A DNA stretch of 45,893 bases, from assembly GCF_003248505.1 (NCBI RefSeq), contig NZ_QFOA01000020.1:1-45893 (forward strand). Reading direction: 5' to 3'. Of the stretch, positions 25,848 through 34,176 are shown one piece after another; within the stretch, counting starts at the first letter, position 1; every line of letters begins with the position of its first letter. This DNA comes from Sphingobium sp. Its GTDB lineage: Bacteria; Pseudomonadota; Alphaproteobacteria; Sphingomonadales; Sphingomonadaceae. The position numbers were made by a program, and so were the translations under genes. Below the pieces are notes generated by a model. It did not search any database. It worked only from the letters and a program-made list of their open reading frames with translations, and was not told the DNA's origin.

Positions 25848-26273
25848 TCAGCGCGGAAACTCAACGATTCTCCAATAATGTTCAAGCAGTGATACGGCTT
25901 CCATAAAGGTGTTTGCCGGGTCCTGCTTGACGATGTAGCCCGCGACATTGTGCCCATAGGCGCGCGCCTTGTCCTCGTCCGCCTTGGAGGTGGTGATCAT
26001 GAACACCACAGAGCCTTTCAGCTCCTCATCCGCCCGAATGGCTTCCAGGAATTCGATGCCGTTCATCCGGGGCATGTTGAGGTCGAGCAGGATGAGGTGA
26101 GGCTTGGGCAGCTTTTCCTGGCCGTTTTCGCCCCGCAGCACTTCCAGTGCCTCGATGCCGTCACGAGCCACTGTGATCGGGTTGGCGATCCGGCTTTTGG
26201 CGAACGCGCGCTTTAGGCCTTGCACATCGACCTCGTCATCTTCGACGAGCAACAGATTGACGGTTGGATTCAT
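25848..26273 (-). CDS. Rcp1-like single-domain response regulator
   Basis: A 141-residue receiver of the type usually paired with phytochrome-like kinases. The acidic pair is in LLVEDDEVD, the phosphoacceptor Asp64 in LILLDLNMPRMNG, the switch threonine in FMITTSK, and the lysine in YIVKQDP. The ATG overlaps the upstream kinase stop as ATGA, and the stop is two bases before the next gene. It is the natural link between the membrane kinase and the hybrid kinase. Confidence 0.92.
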   Translation of the reverse strand: MNPTVNLLLVEDDEVDVQGLKRAFAKSRIANPITVARDGIEALEVLRGENGQEKLPKPHLILLDLNMPRMNGIEFLEAIRADEELKGSVVFMITTSKADEDKARAYGHNVAGYIVKQDPANTFMEAVSLLEHYWRIVEFPR

Positions 26274-28147
26274 GCTCGAGATTCCTTGGAGATAGCGGGC
26301 CAGGTGAAATGCACGGTGAGGCCGCGGGCCTCATTCTCGCTCAACCACACCTGTCCGGATTGCCGTTCGACGAGCTTCCTTACAATCGCAAGCCCCATTC
26401 CGCTACCTTCCACTTCATCCCTTGGCTTGAGGGTCTGGAACATACCGAACACCCGTTCGCGGAACTGTTCGGGTATCCCTGCCCCATTATCGCTGACGGT
26501 GAACTCGTACATGTTGCCCACAGATGCCGCCTTAACCTGGATAAGGCCATGGGCCGGATCCGGGTGATGCTTTACCGCGTTTCCTATGAGGTTCTGCAGC
26601 GTCTGGGTGAGCGCGGCTTGCGCGGTTACCAGCGTAGGCAAACTCGCGTCCGCCTCGATCCGAAAGCCCTCCGGCGGGCTGATGAGGGCCGCAAGATCCG
26701 AGACCAGCGCCCTCGTATCAACCTCCCGGATCACATTGTCGTCGCGCCCGGCGCGCGAATAGGCGAGCAGATCACTAAGCAGACTCTCGAGCCGACGTAC
26801 CCGGCTCTTCAGCAAATCCATGTTCGTTCGGGTATCGCCCTCCAGCTTGTCACCCAGGTCCTCCTCGATCCAGCTCGCCAGGTTCTCGATCCCGCGAAGA
26901 GGCGCTTTGAGATCGTGTGAGGCGACATAGGCGAACTGCTCGAGCTCGGCATTGGAACGCTGGAGATCATGAGCCTGATGCCGCAGCTTCTGGTCGATTT
27001 CCTTTCGATCCGTCACATCGGTAAAGAGCGCGACGACCCCAAGGATACGGCCGCTATTGGCGCGGTGGGGACGGAAGTAACCCTCGAAATCCCTCGGCGA
27101 CGCGGCATCGGGCAGCTGGAAGGCAAACCGAACTTCCTCCCCGCTGAGTGCCGTCTGGAGTTCGTCGCCAGCGCCTGGGAACGTCTTTTGAGGAAACAAT
27201 TGATCCAGATTTCGGCCCGAAACATGAGCTACGTCCTCCGCCGTAACGCTGAAGCGGCGCGCAAACTCCTCATTCAGAAAGCCGATGGATCTGTCCGCCT
27301 CGATATAAGCGATCATCGCCGGCATGGTATCCGCGGTCACCCGCAGGACCGACGTGCGGTCGAGTTCGATGAGGCTGTCTTTGAACACCGCGACGGCACG
27401 CGCCATGGCGCCAACCTCATTGCGGTGGTTGAGGCTTGGGATGGATACCGACGTGTCACGCGCGACAAGCCTCCGCATCGTTTCCGCCAAACCCACAAGG
27501 GGACGGGCTATGTACCGGCTGAGGGCTACTGCGACCCCCAGACTGATCAACAATGTCAGGACCAACGAAGCCCACAGGGTGAACCGCGCGGTTTCTTCCG
27601 CGCGCGCAACCAGGCGGGTCTGGACAACCAGCGAATCCTGTTCGCGCTGTTCGATAGTGGCGAGCCGTGCGCGGAAGGTGTCGAACATGGCCTTGCCCTG
27701 CCCGTCTGCTTCGATCGAACGGGCGTGATCGCGCGCCGTGGGATAGGCCATGTCCCTGATGATGACGGCGCCCACCTGACGCTGCCAGTTTCGCGCCGCT
27801 TGTTCGGCTTCTTCAAGCGCATCCAACTGAGGTTGGTTCGTGGCCAGCAGAACCTTCAGCTCCGCGATACTATGGTCGAAGTTGCGTCGCCCCTCTTCAT
27901 AGGGCTGCAGACTTGTCCGACGTCCGGTCAGCAAATAGCCTCGCGCGCCGGTCTCCTGGTTGAGCATCTCGTTCTTGATGGCGCTCAGTCCGACAATGAT
28001 CTGCGAAGAGCGGAAGCGCGACGCCGTCGCAGAATGCAATTGGGACAAGGTGATAAGGACGCCTCCGCTGCCGACGAGCGCAATGAGGGCGATCATCGCG
28101 ATTGCGAAACCGAAAGTTCGATTTAGACTGTAGGTGTTCTCTCGCAT
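26270..28147 (-). CDS. CHASE3-HAMP-PAS sensor histidine kinase
   Basis: A 625-residue membrane sensor kinase. The first membrane helix lies at about residues 11-36, and a CHASE3-type extracytoplasmic domain of about 150 residues follows (EMLNQETGARGYLLTG is typical). A second helix lies at about 190-212, then a HAMP linker and a PAS-type domain (about 275-385). The H box is FAYVASHDLKAPLRG (His411). The ATP-binding domain is close to the phytochrome-kinase type, with NLIGNAVKHH, DNGAGIP and GSGMGLAIVRKLV. ATG 28147 has a GAAGG ribosome site; ATGs upstream (28159, 28186) lack one. The ligand is unknown. The gene overlaps its regulator. Confidence 0.92.
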   Translation of the reverse strand: MRENTYSLNRTFGFAIAMIALIALVGSGGVLITLSQLHSATASRFRSSQIIVGLSAIKNEMLNQETGARGYLLTGRRTSLQPYEEGRRNFDHSIAELKVLLATNQPQLDALEEAEQAARNWQRQVGAVIIRDMAYPTARDHARSIEADGQGKAMFDTFRARLATIEQREQDSLVVQTRLVARAEETARFTLWASLVLTLLISLGVAVALSRYIARPLVGLAETMRRLVARDTSVSIPSLNHRNEVGAMARAVAVFKDSLIELDRTSVLRVTADTMPAMIAYIEADRSIGFLNEEFARRFSVTAEDVAHVSGRNLDQLFPQKTFPGAGDELQTALSGEEVRFAFQLPDAASPRDFEGYFRPHRANSGRILGVVALFTDVTDRKEIDQKLRHQAHDLQRSNAELEQFAYVASHDLKAPLRGIENLASWIEEDLGDKLEGDTRTNMDLLKSRVRRLESLLSDLLAYSRAGRDDNVIREVDTRALVSDLAALISPPEGFRIEADASLPTLVTAQAALTQTLQNLIGNAVKHHPDPAHGLIQVKAASVGNMYEFTVSDNGAGIPEQFRERVFGMFQTLKPRDEVEGSGMGLAIVRKLVERQSGQVWLSENEARGLTVHFTWPAISKESRA

Positions 28148-28286
28148 CGCCCTTCGCATACCCAGCCTGTGGGAAAATAACAGCAACAGTTTTTAGGGTT
28201 TGGTTGGGCGCCAGACTCTGAGTACGAGCCGGTGACGATTCCAGGGATCCCGCTCGGCATTGCGGGCTTTTCTCCCCGTCGGCGGC

Positions 28287-28590
28287 GCGCGACGACCACC
28301 GAATCGATTACATTCATCAGCGGGTTGAGGACCGTCGAGCCCCGGCAATGCCTCGCCAGCAGCGTGACGATCTCCCTCATCGACGTTAGTGCGCCGCCCA
28401 GAACAGGCAGATAGGCCGAACGCAGGTAGTTGTCGTTTGCGCTCATCCATGACGATGGTCACGGTGCCCATGATCATGATCGTGATGCTCGTGTGCCCGT
28501 GGTGATGATAGCGGTAGGGCGCTGACGATGTTCAAGATTAGGCCAATCGCCGCCGCTACGGTCGCATTCCCGAAAGCGTGAGGGACTTCA
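28287..28590 (-). pseudogene. Remnant of a DmeF-like cation diffusion facilitator
   Basis: Two adjoining frames together read like the centre of a CDF metal-efflux protein. The first (FGNATVAAAIGLILNIVSAL, then a histidine-rich loop HEHHDHDHGHRDHRHG) runs into a stop at 28443. The next (NYLRSAYLPVLGGALTSM, then LNPLMNVIDSVVVAR) begins at 28446 in another frame and loses similarity after about 53 residues. The usual order is helix, His-rich loop, then an NLRSAY-type helix, so only a frameshift separates the parts. Both the N-terminal and C-terminal thirds are missing. The 3' end abuts the sensor kinase start. Confidence 0.65.
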
Positions 28591-28736
28591 TCACTCGATA
28601 CGGGAACAAACTCGGGGTCAGTCCATTTTAGAGGCCCGCGCCGACACTTTGCGCGCCTGTCGTGCAAGCGTCGCCAATCCGCCGGTTCGGGTCGCCATCC
28701 GCAACCGCGCCACAGACGCAGGATCATGTGCATACG

Positions 28737-29939
28737 ATGAGCGTAATCCAGATTATCGCCGCAGCCACGCCCGCTGCAACTTCCCCAGCTCTCGCAAGAA
28801 CCGCCATCCCGGACGTATCCACGCAAATTCGCGACCTGTCGCGATCGACGGTTTCGTGGTTCCAGGCGTACTGGCTGCAGATCATCATCGCATTGGCCAT
28901 CGCCGTCGCCATCGTCTCCGCGCTCTACGCCCTGCGCGGGCTTGGCGCGCGTCTGTGCCGAAAGGAGCGCGGGCGGGGCGACTGGCGTACCATCGTCGGC
29001 CGGGCCATCACCAAGACCACCAACTACTTCATCATCATGGTCGCCATCCGTGCGGTGGACGGATACGCGCAGACGCCTCCGATGCTCGACAAGCTGGTAA
29101 CGTTCCTGTTCACCCTGGCTGCGGTGATGCAAGGCGCGATCTGGGCGCGCGAGTTCATCCTCGGCGCGATAGAGCACAAGACCTCGGCCGAGCATTTCAA
29201 GGGCGAGGCGATCATTAATGCCATGGGCCTCATCCGCCTGTTGGTCAGCGTGGTGGTCTTCGCGGTGGCGGCCGTGGTGCTGCTCGACAACATCGGCGTA
29301 AACGTTACCGGCCTCGTCGCGGGTCTGGGCGTCGGCGGTATCGCCATAGGTCTGGCTGCGCAGGGTATCTTCGCCGACCTGTTCGCCGCGCTGGCGATCA
29401 TCTTCGACCGACCGTTTTCCAAGGGCGACCAGATCAGCTTCGACAATTCGTCGGGCACGATCGAGGCGATCGGTCTCAAGTCCACGCGCATCCGCGCCTA
29501 TACGGGCGAACTGCGGATCATCTCCAACAAGAACCTGCTCGACAAGGAAATCCTGAACGTCAGCGGGCGTGATCATATCCGTTTGCCGTTCACCATCGGC
29601 GTCGCCTACGAGACCCCGCCCGAGACGCTCGCGCGCATTCCCGGCATCCTGACCGAACTTGTCGAGGCGGAAGGCGGTAAGGCGGCAAGGGCCGGGTTCG
29701 AGAGCTTCGGCGCTAGTTCGCTCGATTTCAGCCTGCTGGTCGACGTGCCGGGCAAGGACTGGGGCGTGGCGCATCCGCTGCGCGACCGGCTGATGGTGGC
29801 GGTCGTGCAAAGGTTCGCCCAGGAGGGGATTTCCATTCCTTATCCCACGCAAACGACGTTCACCGCCGCCCCTGACGGAAAGCTGATCATGCCCTATCCG
29901 AGCCCCACGTCATCTGACGACGACGCAAGGGCGCTGTAG
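28737..29939 (+). CDS. MscS family mechanosensitive channel
   Basis: A 400-residue inner-membrane channel that would release solutes on osmotic downshock. The ATG at 28737 gives a short periplasmic start and then about four membrane helices. The pore helix and MscS signature follow (VAGLGVGGIAIGLAAQ, IFADLFAALAIIFDRPF), then the beta domain (KGDQISFDNSSGTIEAIGLK) and the C-terminal cage (IPYPTQTTF). It is longer than E. coli MscS (286), with an extra N-terminal helix or two. It reads away from the metal-transporter remnant and stands alone. Confidence 0.93.
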   Translation: MSVIQIIAAATPAATSPALARTAIPDVSTQIRDLSRSTVSWFQAYWLQIIIALAIAVAIVSALYALRGLGARLCRKERGRGDWRTIVGRAITKTTNYFIIMVAIRAVDGYAQTPPMLDKLVTFLFTLAAVMQGAIWAREFILGAIEHKTSAEHFKGEAIINAMGLIRLLVSVVVFAVAAVVLLDNIGVNVTGLVAGLGVGGIAIGLAAQGIFADLFAALAIIFDRPFSKGDQISFDNSSGTIEAIGLKSTRIRAYTGELRIISNKNLLDKEILNVSGRDHIRLPFTIGVAYETPPETLARIPGILTELVEAEGGKAARAGFESFGASSLDFSLLVDVPGKDWGVAHPLRDRLMVAVVQRFAQEGISIPYPTQTTFTAAPDGKLIMPYPSPTSSDDDARAL

Positions 29940-30267
29940 GCCCTTCGTCGAAGCCCCGCATGCGTTTCTGCGGAAATTGGCCAGATGGAGGCGGAAATGT
30001 AGCTTTCCCGCCATATAGCAGCGGGCCCTGCGGGCCCGAACTGCACAGTCTGCTCCTAAGGACTCCTCTTAACCGGCAGCACGGGCTGGCCGTTAGCCCT
30101 GCCGTCCTGGCCGATTTATGGGTGGGTTCTGGGCCGCGTGTGGCGCACGCTGCCGTGGCATCGCTCGCGTTATGACCAATTCCATGTACCTGCATTAGGT
30201 CGGATTCCAGGGGGCGAAACCCAGTCAGGGCTCGAAGCCTTGTGCTATGGTGCTCCTCAAGGCGGCT
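29940..30267. other. Convergent intergenic gap
   Basis: A 328-base gap between the ends of the mscS and mgtC-like genes. GC-rich palindromes are present (GGGCCC-TGC-GGGCCC near 30025, and a weaker GGCGG/CCGCC hairpin near 29990), which could end transcription from either side. No gene recognised. Confidence 0.45.
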
Positions 30268-30795
30268 CTACTTTTCCTCCTCGCCAAGCTGACCGGGTGG
30301 AGGAGAGGGAACGACAGAGCCACGCCGGTTCGGCATCTGCACCGATTTCTGGCTATCTGGCGATCCGCCATTTTTTGGGAGCATGCGTTCAACGAAGGTC
30401 GCAGCGACCAGGAGTAGGACGGCGAGGGCCGTACCTGCCAGCACAAGAATATACTGCCCAGCACCGGCGGTTATGCCGACAGCCGCAGCCATCCAGAGAC
30501 TGGCCGCCGTTGTCATGTTTCGTACATCGCCCCCGCGCACAAAGATCAAGCCTCCGGCGATAAAGCCGATAGCTTGTGCAAGCCCTTGTATGACGCGAAC
30601 AGGGTCGCCCTCCCCATGGTGTTCCACGAGTTCCAGGGCAGACAAGGTAAGCATCCCTGAGCTCAGCGCGACTAGACCATGTGTTCGCAGGCCTGCATCA
30701 TGGCCGTGGCGTTCGCGTTCGAACCCCAGCACGAGGCCCAGAAGCGTCGCGAGCCCGAGCCTCATGAGGGTGACGGAGAGATCGTCCTCAAGCAT
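30268..30795 (-). CDS. MgtC/SapB family membrane protein
   Basis: A 175-residue inner-membrane protein of the MgtC family. Some members support growth at low magnesium or survival under envelope stress. The start at 30795 (MLEDDLSVTLMRLGLA) is the usual family start. The signature LGFERERHGHDAGLRTHGLV is intact, followed by helices with AIGFIAGGLIFVRG and AASLWMAAAVGITAGAG. It ends in a hydrophilic tail of about 35 residues instead of a full C-terminal ACT-like domain. The gene overlaps the dedA gene by eight bases, so both are probably one operon. Confidence 0.9.
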   Translation of the reverse strand: MLEDDLSVTLMRLGLATLLGLVLGFERERHGHDAGLRTHGLVALSSGMLTLSALELVEHHGEGDPVRVIQGLAQAIGFIAGGLIFVRGGDVRNMTTAASLWMAAAVGITAGAGQYILVLAGTALAVLLLVAATFVERMLPKNGGSPDSQKSVQMPNRRGSVVPSPPPGQLGEEEK

Positions 30796-31396
30796 TTTCG
30801 ACACTCGGCTTAAAGGTGATGACGCGATAAACGTAGTACAGCAGCACTGCTGCCATGATCGTGAGGCCAGCAGGCCCAAGATAACGATCGACGGCCGAAA
30901 ATTGTCGGCCGAGGAAGTATCCGGCTCCTGCAAGAAGGCTGTTCCACACAGCCGATCCCAGCGTGGTCAAGATGAGAAACCTTGGAAAAGGAGTGCCGAA
31001 CACGCCAGCCGGAATCGAGATCAGCGTGCGCAGACCAGGAATGATGTGAGCGACGGGAATGGCCCAGGAACCGTGCCGATCAAACCAAGCATCAACGTGG
31101 TCGATTTCGTTAGCCGACAAGGTAAGCCAGCGTCCGTGGCGGTCAGCCAGCTTTTTCAATCGCCGTTCACCACATTTTCCTGCCAGCCACCACCAGAAGG
31201 CGGCGCCAGTGACCGTCCCTATCGTGCCGCATATGATGACAAGTATGATGTTGAGGCCGCCGTCGGCGGCAGTGTAGCCGGCCAGGGGCATGATCACTTC
31301 AGAGGGTATGGGAGGAAAGACATTCTCAAGCAGCATGAGCAGGCCGATGGCCCAGTACCCCATCCGCTCGACAATATCTGTGATCCATTCCGTCAT
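30788..31396 (-). CDS. DedA family membrane protein
   Basis: A 202-residue inner-membrane protein of the DedA/VTT family, members of which move undecaprenyl phosphate or other lipids across the membrane. The family start ENVFPPIPSEVIMPLAGY is at residues 24-41. The central motif (HIIPGLRTLISIPAGVFG, near 116-133) is intact, including the arginine. About five hydrophobic stretches are seen. It overlaps the mgtC-like gene downstream, which suggests a shared envelope role. Confidence 0.92.
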   Translation of the reverse strand: MTEWITDIVERMGYWAIGLLMLLENVFPPIPSEVIMPLAGYTAADGGLNIILVIICGTIGTVTGAAFWWWLAGKCGERRLKKLADRHGRWLTLSANEIDHVDAWFDRHGSWAIPVAHIIPGLRTLISIPAGVFGTPFPRFLILTTLGSAVWNSLLAGAGYFLGRQFSAVDRYLGPAGLTIMAAVLLYYVYRVITFKPSVENA

Positions 31397-31502
31397 ACAC
31401 GCCTATCCCGAAAATTAAGATTTGCAGTGCGTCACCAGGACACCCCAGCGTCATGCACGCCACTCACATTCGTGTGCAGCGCCATCATCTTGTGGGTCGA
31501 CA

Positions 31503-31799
31503 TCAGGCATTTCCTTTGCGTCGGCGGGTTTCCCAGCCCTTTTTCGCGGCCGCAGAGCGCTTTTCCGCGCTCTGACTCGATCCGCCCTTGCGGCCACCTT
31601 TGCGCGAACTTTCGTGGTTTTCTTTCTTGCCGCGGCCAGAGCCAGATTTCTTTCCGCCGCCGGACTCCTTGTTGACCGTCGCCCAGGCGCGCCTCTCTGC
31701 CTCCTCCTTGCCTACGCCGCGATCCTCATAGCCCTCTTCGATATGCTCGGCCTTGCGCTTCTGCTTGTCGGTGTAGCTCGACTTGTCTCCGCGAGGCAT
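31503..31799 (-). CDS. Small basic protein with KGG-type C-terminus
   Basis: A 98-residue hydrophilic protein. The N-terminal half (YTDKQKRKAEHIEEGYEDRG, then EEAERRAWATVNKESGG) is a well-conserved small domain often auto-labelled plasmid stabilisation protein, though I know of no function shown. The C-terminal half is Gly/Lys/Ser-rich with a KGG-like repeat (RKGGRKGGSSQ). The ATG at 31799 has a strong ribosome site (AAGGAGAAGG) and sits behind a possible EcfG-type promoter. The frame is open further upstream into a methyltransferase remnant, which is explained by deletion and not by a longer gene. Confidence 0.75.
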   Translation of the reverse strand: MPRGDKSSYTDKQKRKAEHIEEGYEDRGVGKEEAERRAWATVNKESGGGKKSGSGRGKKENHESSRKGGRKGGSSQSAEKRSAAAKKGWETRRRKGNA

Positions 31800-31837
31800 G
31801 ATCCTTCTCCTTGTCGGTTGCCACCGCCAATCCCTTG

Positions 31838-31862
31838 AACGCGGCAGCAGCCAATTCGTCCC
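31838..31862 (-). promoter_or_regulatory. Possible EcfG-type general stress promoter
   Basis: On the minus strand GGGAC, 16 bases, CGTT; the alphaproteobacterial EcfG consensus is GGAAC-N16/17-CGTT. One mismatch in the -35. The CGTT ends 38 bases before the ATG of the KGG-type gene. Confidence 0.4.
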
Positions 31863-31939
31863 GATCTGTTTCGATCGGCTCGCCGCAATTTCTTGGTGGT
31901 CAGAAATCGCGCTTTGGCGCGATCTTCGCCAGATCGACG

Positions 31940-32141
31940 CGCGCTTCGAATGCATGCGCCTGAGCATTTCGAAGGTAAATCTGCCGCTGCCCGGCCCGTA
32001 TTCCACGAGAACCTCGATGTTAGACCAGTTCAACGGGGCCAGCATACGGCGCACCATTCGGGCGCTTGCGGGAAAGGCCGAGCCGACCATTGACGGATGC
32101 CGGACGAACTCCCCTGCGGCAATCCATCCTGTATCTTTCAC
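31940..32141 (-). pseudogene. 5' remnant of a SAM-dependent methyltransferase
   Basis: About 67 residues match the start of class I methyltransferases of the phospholipid/rRNA type: WIAAGEFVRHPSMVGSAFPA, then RRMLAPLNWSNIEV, then the SAM-binding motif I VEYGPGSG. Similarity stops after LRRMHSKR, where further conserved motifs should follow; the full family is about 190-200 residues. The frame then runs without a stop into the KGG-type gene, so a deletion probably joined the two. The start is a GTG. Likely nonfunctional. Confidence 0.6.
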
Positions 32142-32184
32142 GAAAGCTTTCTCCCTGGAAGCTGATCAGAACGAGAATTTTGGC

Positions 32185-32793
32185 TCAGCCGGGATAGGGA
32201 TTTTTCTGCAGCAAGCCGGCCAGATGGGCGGCGTTGCCAGCCACCATCTTTGCAGTTTCCGTCACCTTTTCCGGCGTCGTCGCCAAATCCTTGAAATCCG
32301 TGGACCCCATCGCCTCGCCGACCCAGTAGCATGCCGCGACCGCTGGAATGGTCCAGCCTACATCGTTCAGGGCCTGGAAAAGCTGGGCGGATGAAAAATG
32401 CGCGCCGTCCTCGTTGCCAACGATCGCCGCCACCGCGACTTTTCCATAGCTGGGCATGCGGCCCTGATCGTCCGTCTCCGAGAGAAACGCGTCCATCCGT
32501 TCGAGCACGCGCTTGGCGACGCTGGATATCTGCCCCATCCAGATCGGGCCGCCGAAGACGAGGATGTCGTGCGCCAGTATTTTCTCGCGCAGCGCAGGCC
32601 AGGCATCGCCGTCCCCTTCGTCGGATGTTACTCCGGCTCTGATATCGAGCGCTGCCGCCCGCACTGTCTCGGTAATCGTAACCTGACAGTCGGAAAATGC
32701 CTGTTTCAACACCGCGATCATGGTGTCGGTTGAGCTGGCTTCCTTCGCGTTGCTCTTAAGGGTGCAATTGAGAGCCAGGGCCTTGAGTGCCAT
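32185..32793 (-). CDS. Flavodoxin-fold NAD(P)H-dependent FMN reductase family protein
   Basis: A 202-residue flavodoxin-like protein. The FMN phosphate loop lies near the N-terminus (LALNCTLKSNAKEASSTDTM). The second FMN loop is in FGGPIWMGQISSVAKRVLER, and a third is in AAIVGNEDGAHFSSAQLF. Members are small cytoplasmic flavin oxidoreductases such as WrbA-like or drug-modifying reductases. The ATG at 32793 has AAGGAG eight bases upstream, better than the TTG just before it. The gene is divergent from the SDR gene with 106 bases between starts. Confidence 0.85.
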   Translation of the reverse strand: MALKALALNCTLKSNAKEASSTDTMIAVLKQAFSDCQVTITETVRAAALDIRAGVTSDEGDGDAWPALREKILAHDILVFGGPIWMGQISSVAKRVLERMDAFLSETDDQGRMPSYGKVAVAAIVGNEDGAHFSSAQLFQALNDVGWTIPAVAACYWVGEAMGSTDFKDLATTPEKVTETAKMVAGNAAHLAGLLQKNPYPG

Positions 32794-32851
32794 CAATCGT
32801 CTCCTTTGGTGTCGACTGACGCAGGCGTGCGATCATCCGTTCACTGACAGG

Positions 32852-32876
32852 AGAACTCATCGGCAAGAAAAGGGTT
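32852..32876 (+). promoter_or_regulatory. Weak EcfG-like promoter before the SDR gene
   Basis: AGAAC, 16 bases, GGTT: one mismatch in each element from GGAAC-N16-CGTT. It lies 24 bases before the ATG. Chance match is possible. Confidence 0.25.
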
Positions 32877-32899
32877 CTGTCTCCAAAGGAGATGCCGCA

Positions 32900-33752
32900 A
32901 TGACCGAGACCGCCCAGATGATCCACGAAGATGCGCTTCCCGGGCATGAAAGCAAACTCGAGCCAAAGCCCGAGTGGCAGCCTCGCTATAAGGGGGCTGA
33001 GCGTCTCAAGGACAAGGTTGCGATCATCACCGGCGCCGACAGTGGCATCGGGCGCGCCGTGGCGGCACTTTATGCCCGTGAAGGCGCTGACATCGCCATA
33101 GTCTATCTGCTCGAGGACGACGATGCCGCCGAAACGAAGCGGATCGTCGAGGCCGAAGGACGCAAGGCGATCACCATCCGCGGCGATATCGGCGAGAAGG
33201 ATTTCAGCGAGGAGATCGTACGCAAGACGCTCGATGCATTCGGCAGGATCGACATTCTCGTCAACAATGCCGGCGAGCAGCATCCCGATGAGGACATCAC
33301 GGACATAACCGAGGAACAGCTGCGCCGAACCTTCCAGACCAATATCTTTGGCATGTTCTTCCTGACGCACGCCGCGCGCCCGCACCTCAAGCCGGGCGCG
33401 GCGATCGTCAACTGCACGAGCGTCACCATGTACCAGGGCAGCAAGGATCTGCTCGACTATAGCTCGACCAAGGGTGCGATCACGGCCTTTACTCGGTCAT
33501 TGTCGGAAAATCTGGTCGGCGATGGCATTCGCGTGAATGCGGTCGCACCGGGGACCGATCTGGACCCCGCTCAACCCATGCGGCGGCGCAAAACCTGAGA
33601 AGCTGGAGCATTTTGGCGAGAGCACGCCCATGGGTCGGCCGGGCCAGCCCAATGAAGTCGCCCCGGCCTTCCTGTTTCTCGCCTGCGAGGATTCCAGCTA
33701 CATGTCCGGGCAGGTGCTCCATCCAAATGGCGGGATCATTGTGAACGGCTAG
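32900..33752 (+). pseudogene. SDR family oxidoreductase with a +1 frameshift
   Basis: An NAD(P)-dependent short-chain dehydrogenase of the roughly 285-residue, YhdN/YghA-like stress type. The ATG at 32900 has AAAGGAG. The cofactor loop is TGADSGIGRA, the NNAG is present, and the active site is Ser in NCTSVT and YSSTK. The frame shifts at about 33551-33555, where one extra base (GGGGACCG in place of GGGGCCG) breaks VAPGPIWTPLNP. Translation stops at 33598, while the rest (PMGRPGQPNEVAPAFLFLA, then HPNGGIIVNG) continues in the second frame. All catalytic residues precede the break, but the substrate and C-terminal part would be lost. It could be a sequencing error. Confidence 0.85.
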
Positions 33753-33864
33753 ATCGCTTCTGCCGCTCGACGGGACATAGCGCAAACCAACTGCCCGGCG
33801 ACGGGAAAATCGAGCCCGGCCTGGCAAATGGGTACAGAAATTTCACCAGATGAAAGGAACTGAG

Positions 33865-34131
33865 ATGACGGACCTGAGCCAAATCAAGGAGCATATGGAG
33901 ATCATCGGCGCAGATGGCGTCCATATCGGCACTGTCGACAAGGTCGAGGGCGATCGGATCAAGATGACGAAAGCCGACAGCGGCTCGCACTCCGATCATC
34001 ACCATTATTTTTCAGGAGGATTGGTGGCCGCTGTCGAAGGCAATCAGGTACGTCTGTCTGCAGCCGGATCGGCAGCCGTTCTGCTGGAAGAGGAGGAAGG
34101 TGGCGAGGCGCTCAGCGACAAGTCGTCATAA
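33865..34131 (+). CDS. DUF2171 family protein
   Basis: An 88-residue soluble protein of the DUF2171 family, built like a PRC-barrel: IKEHMEIIGADGVHIGTVDK, then VEGDRIKMTKADS. A histidine-containing turn (HSDHHHYF) and an acidic end follow. The ATG at 33865 has AAGGAAC upstream; the in-frame ATG at 33850 is less likely. These small proteins often occur beside PRC-barrel and SDR genes in stress-related clusters. No activity is known to me. Confidence 0.82.
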   Translation: MTDLSQIKEHMEIIGADGVHIGTVDKVEGDRIKMTKADSGSHSDHHHYFSGGLVAAVEGNQVRLSAAGSAAVLLEEEEGGEALSDKSS

Positions 34132-34139
34132 GCGCGAAA

Positions 34140-34170
34140 AAGTAGCCGGCCCTACGGGCCGGCCACTTCT
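34140..34170. terminator. Shared terminator hairpin between convergent genes
   Basis: GCCGGCCC (34145-34152) pairs with GGGCCGGC (34156-34163) around a three-base loop. On the minus strand it is followed by TACTTTTTC, so it best ends the PRC-barrel gene; on the plus strand it may end the DUF2171 gene. Confidence 0.65.
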
Positions 34171-34176
34171 GTCCGA

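Noticed and set aside
28600..29852. Minus-strand open frame opposite mscS that runs into the metal-transporter remnant
   Set aside because: Only its last roughly 46 codons resemble a protein family; the rest is the shadow of mscS.
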